Positions 16,932-25,311 of a stretch of DNA of 64,000 nucleotides are shown here, piece by piece. Numbering within the stretch: the stretch's first letter is position 1; every line of letters begins with the position of its first letter. Below the pieces are notes generated by a model. It saw only the letters and a program-made list of their open reading frames with translations. It had not been told where the DNA came from and ran no database searches. A program made the translations under genes and the position numbers. The stretch comes from Fusicatenibacter saccharivorans (lineage in GTDB: Bacteria; Bacillota; Clostridia; Lachnospirales; Lachnospiraceae), in assembly GCF_027667425.1 (NCBI RefSeq), contig NZ_JAQEGR010000014.1, forward strand, positions 1 through 64,000, written 5' to 3'.

Positions 16932-17758
16932 AACGCTTCACCTGCCTTTTCCAGTTCTGCCATAGCAATTGCGTACTCTTCATCGTTCGGAGCTTTTCCG
17001 TGCCAGCCTACCTGGTTCTCCATGAAGGAAACGCCTTTTCCTTTTACGGTCTTTGTGATGATGGCGGTCGGCATGCCTGTTACGGTGCGCGCCTCATCAA
17101 ATGCAGCTTTCAGCTGATCGAAATCGTTGCCGTCCGCTACGTTGATTACGTGGAAGTTGAATGCCTCGAATTTTTTGTCGATCGGGTACGGACTGTTGAC
17201 ATCTGCTACGTTTCCGTCGATCTGAAGTCCGTTGTTGTCTACGATCACAACGAGGTTGTCCAGATGTTTTGCTCCGGCAAACATGGCTGCCTCCCAGACC
17301 TGACCTTCCTGGATTTCACCATCGCCAAGAAGTGTATAAACACGAAATGCTTTGTTCTGCAGTTTTGCACCGAGTGCCATTCCGACTGCTGCGGAGATTC
17401 CCTGTCCGAGGGAACCGCTTGACATATCAACGCCCGGGATATGTTTCATATCCGGATGTCCCTGCAGGTAAGAGCCAAGGTGACGAAGGGTCAGCAGGTC
17501 TTCTTTCGGGAAGTAACCTTTTTCAGCCAGTGCTGCGTAGAGTCCCGGCGCTGTGTGGCCTTTCGAAAGTACAAAACGATCGCGGTCCGGATCTTTTGGA
17601 TTTTTCGGATCCACGTTCATTTCTTCAAAATACAGATACGTGAAAATATCGGCTGCAGACAGAGATCCGCCCGGATGGCCGGCCTTTGCTGCATGAACGC
17701 CGCTGACGATCCCTTTGCGGATCTCATTGGCCGTCTTCTGAAGTTCTAACTTGTTCAT
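16919..17758 (-). CDS. Transketolase, N-terminal subunit
   Basis: A 279-residue thiamine-diphosphate-binding domain: HAAKAGHPGGSLSAADIFTYLY, RDRFVLSKGHTAPGLYAAL, GSLGQGISAAVGMA and the TPP motif LLGDGEIQEGQVWEA...VDNNGLQIDG. It partners the C-terminal subunit encoded next (13-bp overlap). Downstream of the transaldolase gene and a terminator-like hairpin, so it may be partly read from the transaldolase promoter. Function: non-oxidative pentose phosphate pathway. Confidence 0.95.
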   Translation of the reverse strand: MNKLELQKTANEIRKGIVSGVHAAKAGHPGGSLSAADIFTYLYFEEMNVDPKNPKDPDRDRFVLSKGHTAPGLYAALAEKGYFPKEDLLTLRHLGSYLQGHPDMKHIPGVDMSSGSLGQGISAAVGMALGAKLQNKAFRVYTLLGDGEIQEGQVWEAAMFAGAKHLDNLVVIVDNNGLQIDGNVADVNSPYPIDKKFEAFNFHVINVADGNDFDQLKAAFDEARTVTGMPTAIITKTVKGKGVSFMENQVGWHGKAPNDEEYAIAMAELEKAGEALCQK

Positions 17759-17789
17759 GTCTTTTCTCCTTGTTTAGTTGGATCGGAAT

Positions 17790-17849
17790 CAAAAGCTGGA
17801 AATATCGCTATTGTTCACTTCGTTCACAATACCATATTTCCAGCTTTTA
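17790..17849 (-). terminator. Hairpin between transaldolase and transketolase genes
   Basis: AAAAGCTGGAAATA pairs perfectly with TATTTCCAGCTTTT (14 bp), enclosing a second small stem (ATTGT/ACAAT). The T-rich 3' arm suggests a terminator or partial attenuator after the transaldolase gene. Confidence 0.7.
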
Positions 17850-17867
17850 TGCAATCATGTTTAGGTC

Positions 17868-18521
17868 TTATTCGCCGAATACAGCTTTGTAGTCAGCCTG
17901 GAATTTTGCGATTCCGGCGTCGGTCAGAGGATGTTTGGTCATCTGCACGATTACGTTGTATGGAACAGTTGCAATGTCTGCACCAGCCAGTGCGCAGTCG
18001 GTTACGTGGATCGGGTTGCGGACGCTTGCTGCGATGATCTCGGTGTCGATGCCGGCTACGTCGAAGATCTCAACGATTTCACGGATCAGATCAACGCCGC
18101 GGGTGCTGATGTCATCGAGTCTTCCAAGGAATGGGGAAACATAAGTTGCACCTGCTCTTGCAGCCAGAAGTGCCTGGTTTGCGGAGAAGATCAGGGTTAC
18201 GTTTGTCTTGATGCCCTCTGCGCTCAGAACTTTAACAGCTTTGAGTCCTTCTACGGTCATCGGGATTTTAACAACCATGTTTGGATGGATGGCTGCGATC
18301 TCACGGCCTTCTTTGATCATGCCTTCTGCATCTGTTGTGGTAGCTTTTACCTCGCCGCTGATCGGTCCGTCTACGATCTCGGTGATCTCTTTGATGACCT
18401 CTTTGAAGTCACGTCCTTCTTTTGCGATCAGGGACGGGTTGGTGGTAACGCCGCAGATAACGCCCATGTCGTTTGCTTTTTTAATGTCCTCTACTTTTGC
18501 TGTGTCGATGAAAAATCTCAT
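17868..18521 (-). CDS. Transaldolase / fructose-6-phosphate aldolase family (TalC type)
   Basis: A 217-residue class I aldolase of the short TalC/FSA group: FFIDTAKVEDIKKA at the start, GVTTNPSLIAKEG, VVKIPMTVEGLKAV (Schiff-base Lys in the KIP motif) and ISPFLGRLDDI-like YVSPFLGRLDD. It transfers dihydroxyacetone units in the pentose phosphate pathway, consistent with the transketolase genes downstream. Short family members can be transaldolases or fructose-6-phosphate aldolases; sequence alone does not separate them here. A strong promoter lies upstream. Confidence 0.92.
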   Translation of the reverse strand: MRFFIDTAKVEDIKKANDMGVICGVTTNPSLIAKEGRDFKEVIKEITEIVDGPISGEVKATTTDAEGMIKEGREIAAIHPNMVVKIPMTVEGLKAVKVLSAEGIKTNVTLIFSANQALLAARAGATYVSPFLGRLDDISTRGVDLIREIVEIFDVAGIDTEIIAASVRNPIHVTDCALAGADIATVPYNVIVQMTKHPLTDAGIAKFQADYKAVFGE

Positions 18522-18607
18522 GTTGTTTTTCCTCCCATATTCATACTTTCGTAAGGTTTCGGGGCCTGTTGTTTTCCGCAGAACGGCTCCGTTTTTCTGT
18601 TATCTCC

Positions 18608-18636
18608 AGTATAGATATGTTTGGTTTTTCCGTCAA
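18608..18636 (-). promoter_or_regulatory. Promoter of the transaldolase/transketolase operon
   Basis: Minus strand: TTGACG (636-631), a 17-base spacer and TATACT (613-608), about 87 bp before the transaldolase start, which has a GGAGG ribosome site. Confidence 0.8.
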
Positions 18637-18801
18637 GTCTGCCTCATTTTTATTAATTAATTTTATTATTTATAAATACTATTTTATAAATTATTCTGGC
18701 GGATTTTTTCTCATTTTTTCCGGTTTTTCCTTTTCTTTGTGTTTTCCCGGTTTGCGTCAGAGCTGTTTTATTCAAAATTATTAATAATAATTTCAGCCGT
18801 C

Positions 18802-19905
18802 CTATTTATTTTTTAATTTTTCGGTTCTTGCATACGAAGTGCTGCGCCGCACGATCAGTTTCGGCTCATACTCGACATGATACGTGCTTAAGGGTTCATT
18901 GCCGTCCTGGCTTTCCCGAAGAGACTGGATTTTCCGCAGGATGATATCGCACGCATCGCGGCCCTTCAATGGCACATAGTGGTCGATCGTCGTCAGGGAA
19001 ATCGAGCGGAAGCTGGAATAGACAGTGTTGTCACATCCCACTACGGAAATATCCGCCGGAATGCGCAGTTTGCTCTCGAGCACGGCGTCCATGATCCCGA
19101 ACGCGATCATATCATTCATGCCGACGATTGCCGTAAGGTTCTTGTCCTCCCGCAGCAGTTCCTTCGTCAGATAATAGCCCATCTTGTACTCAGAATCCAT
19201 GCTCGGGATCACCTCGTCGAGGTCCTCATCCGCCGATTTGACGATCACGCCGTCGCCGTATCCTGCCTCCTCAAACTCGCGCACAAAGCCCTCCACGCGT
19301 TTCAGGCGCTGGCCCTGTTTGGAAGTCAGCGGAGGTGAAACAAACGCCACATGCCGGTGTCCCAGTTCCAGCAGGTGGCGTGCCATCAGCCTGCCGGGTT
19401 TTGCATTGTTCAGCTCGACCGCATCAATTTCCAGCAGTTCTTCTCGGTTGTTGATGATGACAAGCGGAATCTCCGCGGCCAGCTCCTCCACTTTTTCCTT
19501 GCAGCTTCTGCTCGGATTGCAGGTGTAGATAATGCCGCGCGGGCGCACACTCTTCATCATCCGAAGATAATTCTCTTCGATTTTCAGGTCCCTCTGCGTA
19601 TTGCAGACAAAGACCCCGTAATTCTTCTCTTTTGCAACTTCTTCGATGCCGTGCAGCAGCATCACATAGTAAGGATTCGTCAGCGTCGGACAGAAGACGA
19701 CGATCAGCTTGTTGCCGTTCGACTCTCTTCTCATCTTCCGCCGCGGAATCTGGTAGCCCAGCTCTTTTGCCGCCGCCTCCACTTTTTCTACGGTTTCCCG
19801 CGAGAACGAAACGTTTTCCCGCCGGTTCAGGATCATGGAGACCGTCGCCTGGGATACGCCTGAGGCTGCTGCGACATCACTGGATGTCACTTTTTTTCTG
19901 CCCAT
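18802..19905 (-). CDS. LacI family transcriptional regulator
   Basis: A 367-residue repressor. The N-terminal helix-turn-helix (VTSSDVAAASGVSQATVSMILN) and hinge region are followed by a periplasmic-binding-protein-like effector domain (LIVVFCPTLTNPYYVMLLHGIEEVAKE ... HVAFVSPP ... AIVGMNDMIAFGIMDAV ... DISVVGCDNTVYSSF). It lies 280 bp after (downstream in coordinate, upstream in transcription of) the transaldolase gene and 2 bp after recR in the same orientation. Its ligand is probably a sugar; targets are unknown. Confidence 0.92.
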   Translation of the reverse strand: MGRKKVTSSDVAAASGVSQATVSMILNRRENVSFSRETVEKVEAAAKELGYQIPRRKMRRESNGNKLIVVFCPTLTNPYYVMLLHGIEEVAKEKNYGVFVCNTQRDLKIEENYLRMMKSVRPRGIIYTCNPSRSCKEKVEELAAEIPLVIINNREELLEIDAVELNNAKPGRLMARHLLELGHRHVAFVSPPLTSKQGQRLKRVEGFVREFEEAGYGDGVIVKSADEDLDEVIPSMDSEYKMGYYLTKELLREDKNLTAIVGMNDMIAFGIMDAVLESKLRIPADISVVGCDNTVYSSFRSISLTTIDHYVPLKGRDACDIILRKIQSLRESQDGNEPLSTYHVEYEPKLIVRRSTSYARTEKLKNK

Positions 19906-19907
19906 AA

Positions 19908-20504
19908 TTACAGCTCCGTTCTGCCCTCTAACGCACGCAGAAGGGTGACTTCGTCAATATTTTCCAGATCGCCGCCCACCGGAACACCGCTTGCAATCCG
20001 CGTCACCTTGATGCCGGTCGGCTTGATCAGCTTGCTGATGTACATGGCCGTTGTCTCGCCCTCCAGGCTGGAGTTCGTGGCAACGATAACCTCCGAGACA
20101 TCGCCCTGGAGGCGCTGCATCAGCTCTTTTAACCGGATGTCGTCCGGCCCAATCCCCAGCATCGGGGAGATGGCCCCGTGCAGGACGTGGTAAACGCCGT
20201 CGTATTTTCCGGTTTTTTCATATGCCGCAAGATCCTGCGTCGTCTCCACCACCATGATCACGCTGTGGTCGCGCTTGACATTTGCGCAGATCGGGCACAG
20301 CTCTTTGTCGGTCAGGGTCTGGCAGCACTTGCAGTACTGGACGTGGGATTTTGCTTCTGTGATCGAATCGGCCAGCCGTTTTGCCTGGTCGGCTGGCATA
20401 TTCATAATATGAAAGGCCAGTCGCTGTGCGGTTTTCACACCGATGCCAGGCAGATGGGACAGCTGCTCGATCAACTGATTGATGTATCCGCTGTAGTAAT
20501 CCAT
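19908..20504 (-). CDS. recR: Recombination mediator RecR
   Basis: A 198-residue protein with the RecR helix-hairpin-helix (LPGIGVKTAQRLAFHI), a zinc finger with Cys58, Cys61, Cys70 and Cys73 (YCKCCQTLTDKELCPIC), and a Toprim domain (VMVVETTQDLAAYEKTG ... ATNSSLEGETTAMYI). It acts with RecF and RecO to load RecA at gaps. Its ATG shares one base with the stop codon of the ybaB-like gene, in the classic dnaX-ybaB-recR order. Confidence 0.97.
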   Translation of the reverse strand: MDYYSGYINQLIEQLSHLPGIGVKTAQRLAFHIMNMPADQAKRLADSITEAKSHVQYCKCCQTLTDKELCPICANVKRDHSVIMVVETTQDLAAYEKTGKYDGVYHVLHGAISPMLGIGPDDIRLKELMQRLQGDVSEVIVATNSSLEGETTAMYISKLIKPTGIKVTRIASGVPVGGDLENIDEVTLLRALEGRTEL

Positions 20505-20857
20505 CAGAACGGGAATCCTCCGCCCATGCTGCCGAGTCCGCCGGCAAGTTTGCCCATAGCTTTGGCTGCCTCGTCCTCAACTTTGCGCAGTGCTTCGTTG
20601 GTTGCTGCCATGATCAGATCCTCGAGCATTTCTACGTCGTCCGGATCTACGGCATCTTCGCTGATTTTAACTTTGGTTACTTCTTTTTTACCGGAAATGG
20701 TTACTTCTACGGCTCCGCCGCCTGCTGTCGCAGTGAACTCTTTCTCCTCCAGTGCTTTCTGGTTCTCTTCCATCTGCTTCTGCATTTTCTGAGCCTGCTT
20801 CATCAGATTGTTCATGTTGCCCGGCATTCCTCCCGGGAATCCTCCTCTTTTTGCCAT
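20504..20857 (-). CDS. YbaB/EbfC family nucleoid-associated protein
   Basis: A 117-residue DNA-binding protein: Met/Gly/Gln-rich start (NMNNLMKQAQKMQKQMEENQKALEEKEF), the beta core VEVTISGKKEVTKVKI and DVEMLEDLIMAATNEAL. Usual length and position between dnaX and recR. Forms dimers that bind and bend DNA. Confidence 0.95.
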   Translation of the reverse strand: MAKRGGFPGGMPGNMNNLMKQAQKMQKQMEENQKALEEKEFTATAGGGAVEVTISGKKEVTKVKISEDAVDPDDVEMLEDLIMAATNEALRKVEDEAAKAMGKLAGGLGSMGGGFPF

Positions 20858-20890
20858 GGGTAATATCCTCCTGAAAAATTTGTTTTTAAT

Positions 20891-22540
20891 TTATTCTTCC
20901 CCGTCGTCGAAGTCGCTCTCGTCGTCCTCCTCGACCGGGATTCCATGAATCGCCTGCGTCAGTGCATCATCCACGGAAATCGTGGAGAGCGCGGCGTTTG
21001 CATGCTGGTCTGCTAAAATGAGCTGGACCTCTACGGTTTTTCCAGTCATCTGTTCAATAATGGTGCGGATCTCATCGGCTGCCTCCGGCCGCTCAACGTA
21101 GATGGATGCGAGCTGGTCTGCAAACTCAACAAACAGTTTGGCGTCGCCCGTCTCGCTGTTGTATTTCGGAACGGCGCTCTGCAGAAACTGGCGGAACATG
21201 CCGCTTGTCTGGCCGACAATTGCCTTCCAGGACGCGCTGATGCGCTGTAAATCCGCCGGTGCAGCTTTCACTGGTGCCGGTGCACTCTGCGGTGTTTCTG
21301 CCGCCGCATAGCCGTCTCCGGCCGCTCCGGAGCCTCCTGCACTGCCGTTTCCTGTTCCCGGTGCATTTGTCACCATCATCGGGATTCCGCGCTCCATTTT
21401 TTCTTCGAGAATCCTAAGCCGTTCCAGCACGGATTCGATGTTCTGCTCCATCTGCGGTTTACAGAGTTTGACGAGCGCCACCTCAACGAGCACGCGCTTC
21501 TGCGCCGCATAGCGGAGCTGGCCGGAGAGCTCGGATAAAACGCGGATATAGTGGATCAGCGTCTCATCGTCTACCATCGTGCTCTCTTCTTTTAAGAGCT
21601 TCAGGTTTTCTGTAGAGACGTCGAGCAGTTCTTCGGTTTCATCTGCGCTTTTTACCAACAGCAGATTCCGCAGATACCACGTAAAGTCGGTAACGAACTG
21701 TCCCAGCTCTTTTCCGCGGTTTAAAAGGGTTTCCAGCGTGCGGATGCTTCCCGTTACATCCCCGGCGAGGATCGTGCGGAGCATCTGGCTGAAGATTTCG
21801 GTATCAACAGTTCCGAGAACTTCAAGAACTTTATCGTACGTCAGCTTCTGCCCGAGGTAGAAGGCGATGCACTGGTCCAGGAGGCTTAACGCGTCTCGCA
21901 TGGAGCCGTCGCCCGCCTTTGCGACGTAGCGGATGGCTTTTTCTTCGACGTCCACGCCCTCTTTTTCCATCAGTTCACCAAGACGCGCCGCGATGGTGTC
22001 GATCGTGATGCGGCGGAAATCGTACCGCTGGCATCTGGAAAGGATCGTCACCGGGATTTTGTTTGCCTCTGTGGTCGCCAGAATGAAGATGACATAGGAC
22101 GGCGGCTCCTCCAGGGTTTTTAAGAGTGCATTGAACGCTCCGGTAGAAAGCATATGCACCTCGTCGATGATATAGACTTTATACCGTCCCTGTGTCGGCC
22201 GGTAGGCTACCTCCTCACGGATTTCACGGATGTTGTCGACACCGTTGTTCGATGCCGCATCGATCTCGATGACGTTCGTGGAAACGCCCGCCAGAATCGC
22301 CTTACACGTCGGACATTCGTTGCACGGGCTTCCGTCCACGGGATGTTCGCAGTTGACCGAGCGGGCGAGAATCTTGGCGATCGTCGTTTTTCCTGTTCCG
22401 CGGGTTCCGCAGAACAGATACGCATGACCGATGCGGTCCGCGCGGATCTGATTTTTTAATGTTGTTACAATGTGATCCTGTCCTTTTACATCCTCAAAGG
22501 TGGAAGGACGGAATTTTCGGTACAGAGCAGTATAGCTCAT
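20891..22540 (-). CDS. dnaX: DNA polymerase III subunit gamma/tau
   Basis: A 549-residue clamp-loader ATPase. Walker A GTRGTGKT (45-52), zinc-binding Cys64, Cys73, Cys76 and Cys79, Walker B YIIDEVHML, and sensor residues in ILATTEANKIP followed by SRCQRYDF (arginine finger). The C-terminal tau-like part has a Gly/Ala/Pro linker and an acidic tail (EEDDESDFDDGEE). First of the dnaX-ybaB-recR cluster, 33 bp before ybaB. The shorter gamma form, if made, was not identified. Confidence 0.97.
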   Translation of the reverse strand: MSYTALYRKFRPSTFEDVKGQDHIVTTLKNQIRADRIGHAYLFCGTRGTGKTTIAKILARSVNCEHPVDGSPCNECPTCKAILAGVSTNVIEIDAASNNGVDNIREIREEVAYRPTQGRYKVYIIDEVHMLSTGAFNALLKTLEEPPSYVIFILATTEANKIPVTILSRCQRYDFRRITIDTIAARLGELMEKEGVDVEEKAIRYVAKAGDGSMRDALSLLDQCIAFYLGQKLTYDKVLEVLGTVDTEIFSQMLRTILAGDVTGSIRTLETLLNRGKELGQFVTDFTWYLRNLLLVKSADETEELLDVSTENLKLLKEESTMVDDETLIHYIRVLSELSGQLRYAAQKRVLVEVALVKLCKPQMEQNIESVLERLRILEEKMERGIPMMVTNAPGTGNGSAGGSGAAGDGYAAAETPQSAPAPVKAAPADLQRISASWKAIVGQTSGMFRQFLQSAVPKYNSETGDAKLFVEFADQLASIYVERPEAADEIRTIIEQMTGKTVEVQLILADQHANAALSTISVDDALTQAIHGIPVEEDDESDFDDGEE

Positions 22541-22614
22541 AAAATTTTTCTCCTTTTATTGCATCGGCATGGAAGCCTGCCGCCGGCAGTTTCTTTTGGA
22601 CAGCAGTGCAACAG

Positions 22615-22660
22615 AAGAACGGAGACCTTGTTGTTCTTGCTTTAAGGCCTCCGTTCTTTT
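22615..22660 (-). terminator. Hairpin between pfk and dnaX
   Basis: AGAACGGAG pairs with CTCCGTTCT around an 18-base loop with T-rich flanks on both sides. It separates pfk from the dnaX cluster. Confidence 0.75.
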
Positions 22661-22683
22661 TCCTTGCCTTTTTCGGGAACGCA

Positions 22684-23763
22684 TCAATCGCCGAAGCTGA
22701 TTCCCATCCGTTTTGCCTGCAGGACTTCCTGTGCATTCGGATCTACGGTCTTTAATTTTCCGGCGCACTCGCCCAGCGGAATTTTCTTTACTTTTCCGTT
22801 GACCATTCCGACCATGTAGCCGTACTGTTTGTCCAGAATAAGCTGTGCTGCCTCGGATCCGAGTCTTGTGGAAAGGACACGGTCATACGGACACGGGCTG
22901 CCGCCTCGCTGCATGTGGCCCGGTACGGTGACGCGGATTTCCATGCCTGTCTTTGCCTCGATTTCTTCTGCGATCTTGTAGGATACGGACGGGTATTTCT
23001 TTGCGATTTCTTCCTGACGTTTTTTCAGCTCTTTCTTCGGAAGTGCTGCGTCTTCTTTTGCAATTGCACCCTCGGCAACGGCAAGAATGGTGAATCCGCT
23101 TCCGCGCTCTTTTCGTCTGTTGATGGCCTCGCATACTTTTTCAATATCGTATGGAATTTCCGGAATCAGGATAACGTCTGCGCCGCTTGCGATTCCGGCG
23201 TACAGCGTCAGCCAGCCTACTTTATGACCCATAACCTCTACGATAAAAACTCTCTGGTGAGAGGAGGCTGTTGTATGGATGCAGTCGATCGCATCGGATG
23301 CAATATTGACGGCACTGTAGAAACCGAAGGTCATATCCGTTCCGTAGATATCATTATCGATGGTTTTCGGAAGATGGATAATATTCAGTCCTTCCTCTCT
23401 CAAGAGGTTTGCTGTTTTCTGGGTTCCGTTTCCGCCAAGAATGACAAGGCAGTCCAGAAGGAGCTTGTGGTAGGTATGCTTCATTGCTTCCACTTTGTCC
23501 AGACCGTTTGCATCCGGGGTACGCATCAGCTTAAACGGCTGACGTGAGGTTCCGAGAATAGTTCCTCCCTGTGTTAATATACCGGAAAAATCTTTTGCAC
23601 TGAGCATGCGGTAATCGCTGTAGATGAGGCCTTTATAGCCGTTCATGAATCCGTATACTTCGAGATCTTTTACATTGTTTGCAAGGCCTTTTACGACTCC
23701 GCGCATGGTCGCATTTAATGCCTGGCAGTCTCCGCCGCTTGTTAACAGACCAATTCTTAACAT
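22684..23763 (-). CDS. pfkA: 6-phosphofructokinase, mixed-substrate group III
   Basis: A 359-residue PFK: LTSGGDCQALNATMRG at the start, GGTILGTSR, GGNGTQKTA, LPKTIDND with the catalytic Asp, MGHKVGWLTLYAG and PGHMQRGGSPCPYDR. Glycine at the position equal to E. coli Gly104 favours ATP, while Lys in PKTIDND (E. coli Gly124) is seen in PPi-type and mixed-substrate enzymes; the Asp normally in GGDG is Asn. So the phosphoryl donor is not certain. Glycolysis, cytosol. Single-gene unit with its own promoter. Confidence 0.93.
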   Translation of the reverse strand: MLRIGLLTSGGDCQALNATMRGVVKGLANNVKDLEVYGFMNGYKGLIYSDYRMLSAKDFSGILTQGGTILGTSRQPFKLMRTPDANGLDKVEAMKHTYHKLLLDCLVILGGNGTQKTANLLREEGLNIIHLPKTIDNDIYGTDMTFGFYSAVNIASDAIDCIHTTASSHQRVFIVEVMGHKVGWLTLYAGIASGADVILIPEIPYDIEKVCEAINRRKERGSGFTILAVAEGAIAKEDAALPKKELKKRQEEIAKKYPSVSYKIAEEIEAKTGMEIRVTVPGHMQRGGSPCPYDRVLSTRLGSEAAQLILDKQYGYMVGMVNGKVKKIPLGECAGKLKTVDPNAQEVLQAKRMGISFGD

Positions 23764-23840
23764 ATGACTTTTCCCATCCTGTTCTTTATTAGATTTTCAC
23801 GACTGCTTCTTGTTTCTTGGCAGTATTATGGAATGTTTAC

Positions 23841-23869
23841 ATTATACCCTATTTTTTTCGTTCTCACAA
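23841..23869 (-). promoter_or_regulatory. Promoter of pfkA
   Basis: Minus strand: TTGTGA (869-864), a 17-base spacer and TATAAT (846-841), about 80 bp before the start codon. Confidence 0.7.
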
Positions 23870-23910
23870 TAGTTCGGGGGAAGAAAGCGCGGGAGTTTCT
23901 ATTTTTTGTA

Positions 23911-23945
23911 CGAAAAAAGGAAGTCTGGGGTTCAGGCTTCCTTGG
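23911..23945 (-). terminator. Terminator of the SRP RNA gene
   Basis: Minus strand: GGAAGCCTG, a five-base loop, CAGACTTCC then TTTTTT. It lies about 15 bases after the 3' end of the SRP RNA. Confidence 0.85.
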
Positions 23946-23957
23946 ATTTTCTTTTTT

Positions 23958-24219
23958 ATGCGCGCCGCACTTCGAACTCTCACCACGAACGTTACTCCTA
24001 CAGCCTACTCGGCCCAGGCACCCTCACGGCACACAGGAGATTCCACTTAGTGCTGCTGCATTCCTGCCCTGACACGGTTCATGGAGTCCTGTTGCGTAAG
24101 ACCCAGACGTCAACGTCACTTATAGAAGGCAGCTTCGCAATGAAAGAGCCCTCGGATTGGCATCACCCCCGCTGTAGCGGATTGCGGGTACAGGGCACCG
24201 CTATCTCCCCGGCTGCGCA
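23958..24219 (-). ncRNA. ffs: Signal recognition particle RNA, large bacterial type
   Basis: The minus strand reads GGGGAGATAGCGGTGCCCTG, TACCCGCAATCCGCTACAGC, then GGGTCTTACGCAACAGGACT and the highly conserved Ffh-binding domain CAGGGCAGGAATGCAGCAGC. The length of about 262 nt and the presence of the Alu-type 5' domain identify the Bacillus/Clostridium long SRP RNA. The 5' GCGC/GCCG and 3' CGGC/GCGC ends pair. Ends are approximate: the 5' end is placed 7 bases after the -10 box and the 3' end at the closing stem. Confidence 0.95.
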
Positions 24220-24225
24220 TTGTTT

Positions 24226-24254
24226 AGTATACGGGATTTCGGAGGGGATGTCAA
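24226..24254 (-). promoter_or_regulatory. Promoter of the SRP RNA
   Basis: Minus strand: consensus TTGACA (254-249), a 17-base spacer and TATACT (231-226). Confidence 0.9.
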
Positions 24255-24266
24255 GGAATTTGTGAA

Positions 24267-24295
24267 TTGAAATATTGGTATAGCACGAGTATAAT
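24267..24295 (+). promoter_or_regulatory. Promoter of the ThuA-like gene
   Basis: TTGAAA (267-272), a 17-base spacer and TATAAT (290-295), 140 bp before the ThuA-like start. In the leader ATTTTCAA and TTGAAAAT (about 24364-24400) form a spaced dyad that could be an operator. Confidence 0.6.
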
Positions 24296-24434
24296 TTATA
24301 GTAAGGCCAGAAAATAACGCAAAAATTCAGTACCGCAGAGTGTGAACGACTGCTTTTTTCATTATTTTCAAGATTTGCTATCGATAATTTTTTGAAAATG
24401 ATACATTTTTTTCTTATAGAAGGAGGATGGACGA

Positions 24435-25178
24435 ATGATACGAGTTACGGTCTGGAATGAGTTTCAGCATGAGCGAACGCAGGAGAAAGTGAAAGAGATT
24501 TATCCGGACGGGATTCACACCTGTATTGCAAAGTTTCTGAGACAAGAGGAGGAGCTTTCGGTTCGGACAGCTGTGTTTGACGAGAAGGAGCATGGGCTGA
24601 CGGAAGAAGTGCTGGCAAATACCGATGTGCTGGTGTTCTGGAATCATATGCTGCAGGAGGAGTTCTCGGACGATGTGGCCGAGCGGGTTCGGCGTCATGT
24701 GCTGGCCGGAATGGGGCTGGTAGTTCTGCATTCAGGGCATTATTCCAAGATTATGCGGAAGCTTCTCGGAACAAGTATGACGCTTCGGTGGCGGCATGGG
24801 GATCGTGAGAGACTGTTCTGTACGTGTCCGACCCATCCGATCGCGCAGGGAATTCCGGCATGGGTGGATATTCCGGAGGAAGAGATGTACGGGGAGTTTT
24901 TTGATATTCCCAAACCGGATGATGTGGTATTTACGGGATGGTTTGCAGGCGGTGAGGTGTTCCGCAGCGGATGCACCTTTACACGTGGGCTGGGCAAAAT
25001 TTTCTATTTTCAGCCGGGACACGAGGAATACCCCATTTACCATATGCCGGTGATTCAGAAGATTATCAAAAACGGGGTGCGCTGGTGCGTTCCTGTAGTA
25101 CGAAGACCGGCACCACTGGATAATGCATGGGTGAATCCATCTACAGAGGAAGTGTATCTTTCTTCACACGAAAAATAG
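24435..25178 (+). CDS. ThuA-like trehalose utilisation family protein
   Basis: A 247-residue soluble protein with a class I glutamine-amidotransferase-like fold. IRVTVWNEFQHE, ADVLVFWNHM, GLVVLHSGHYSK, the HPIAQGIP motif and GKIFYFQPGHEEYP match the ThuA family, which acts on 3-keto-sugars or glycosides. Ribosome site AGGAGG lies 6 bases before the ATG. Followed after 133 bp by a sugar isomerase, so the pair may process a sugar, but no dehydrogenase or transporter is adjacent. The substrate is unknown. Confidence 0.85.
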   Translation: MIRVTVWNEFQHERTQEKVKEIYPDGIHTCIAKFLRQEEELSVRTAVFDEKEHGLTEEVLANTDVLVFWNHMLQEEFSDDVAERVRRHVLAGMGLVVLHSGHYSKIMRKLLGTSMTLRWRHGDRERLFCTCPTHPIAQGIPAWVDIPEEEMYGEFFDIPKPDDVVFTGWFAGGEVFRSGCTFTRGLGKIFYFQPGHEEYPIYHMPVIQKIIKNGVRWCVPVVRRPAPLDNAWVNPSTEEVYLSSHEK

Positions 25179-25311
25179 CAACTGCAGTTTACCGATATCT
25201 GTATCCCGTTTGATTTTTTCAAAACAGGGGTCTGATTTCACGATCAAAAATGTTCTGCAATACGCGGATGGAATCTGCGTACACATTGCATAAATCAGGA
25301 GGAAATGTTAT

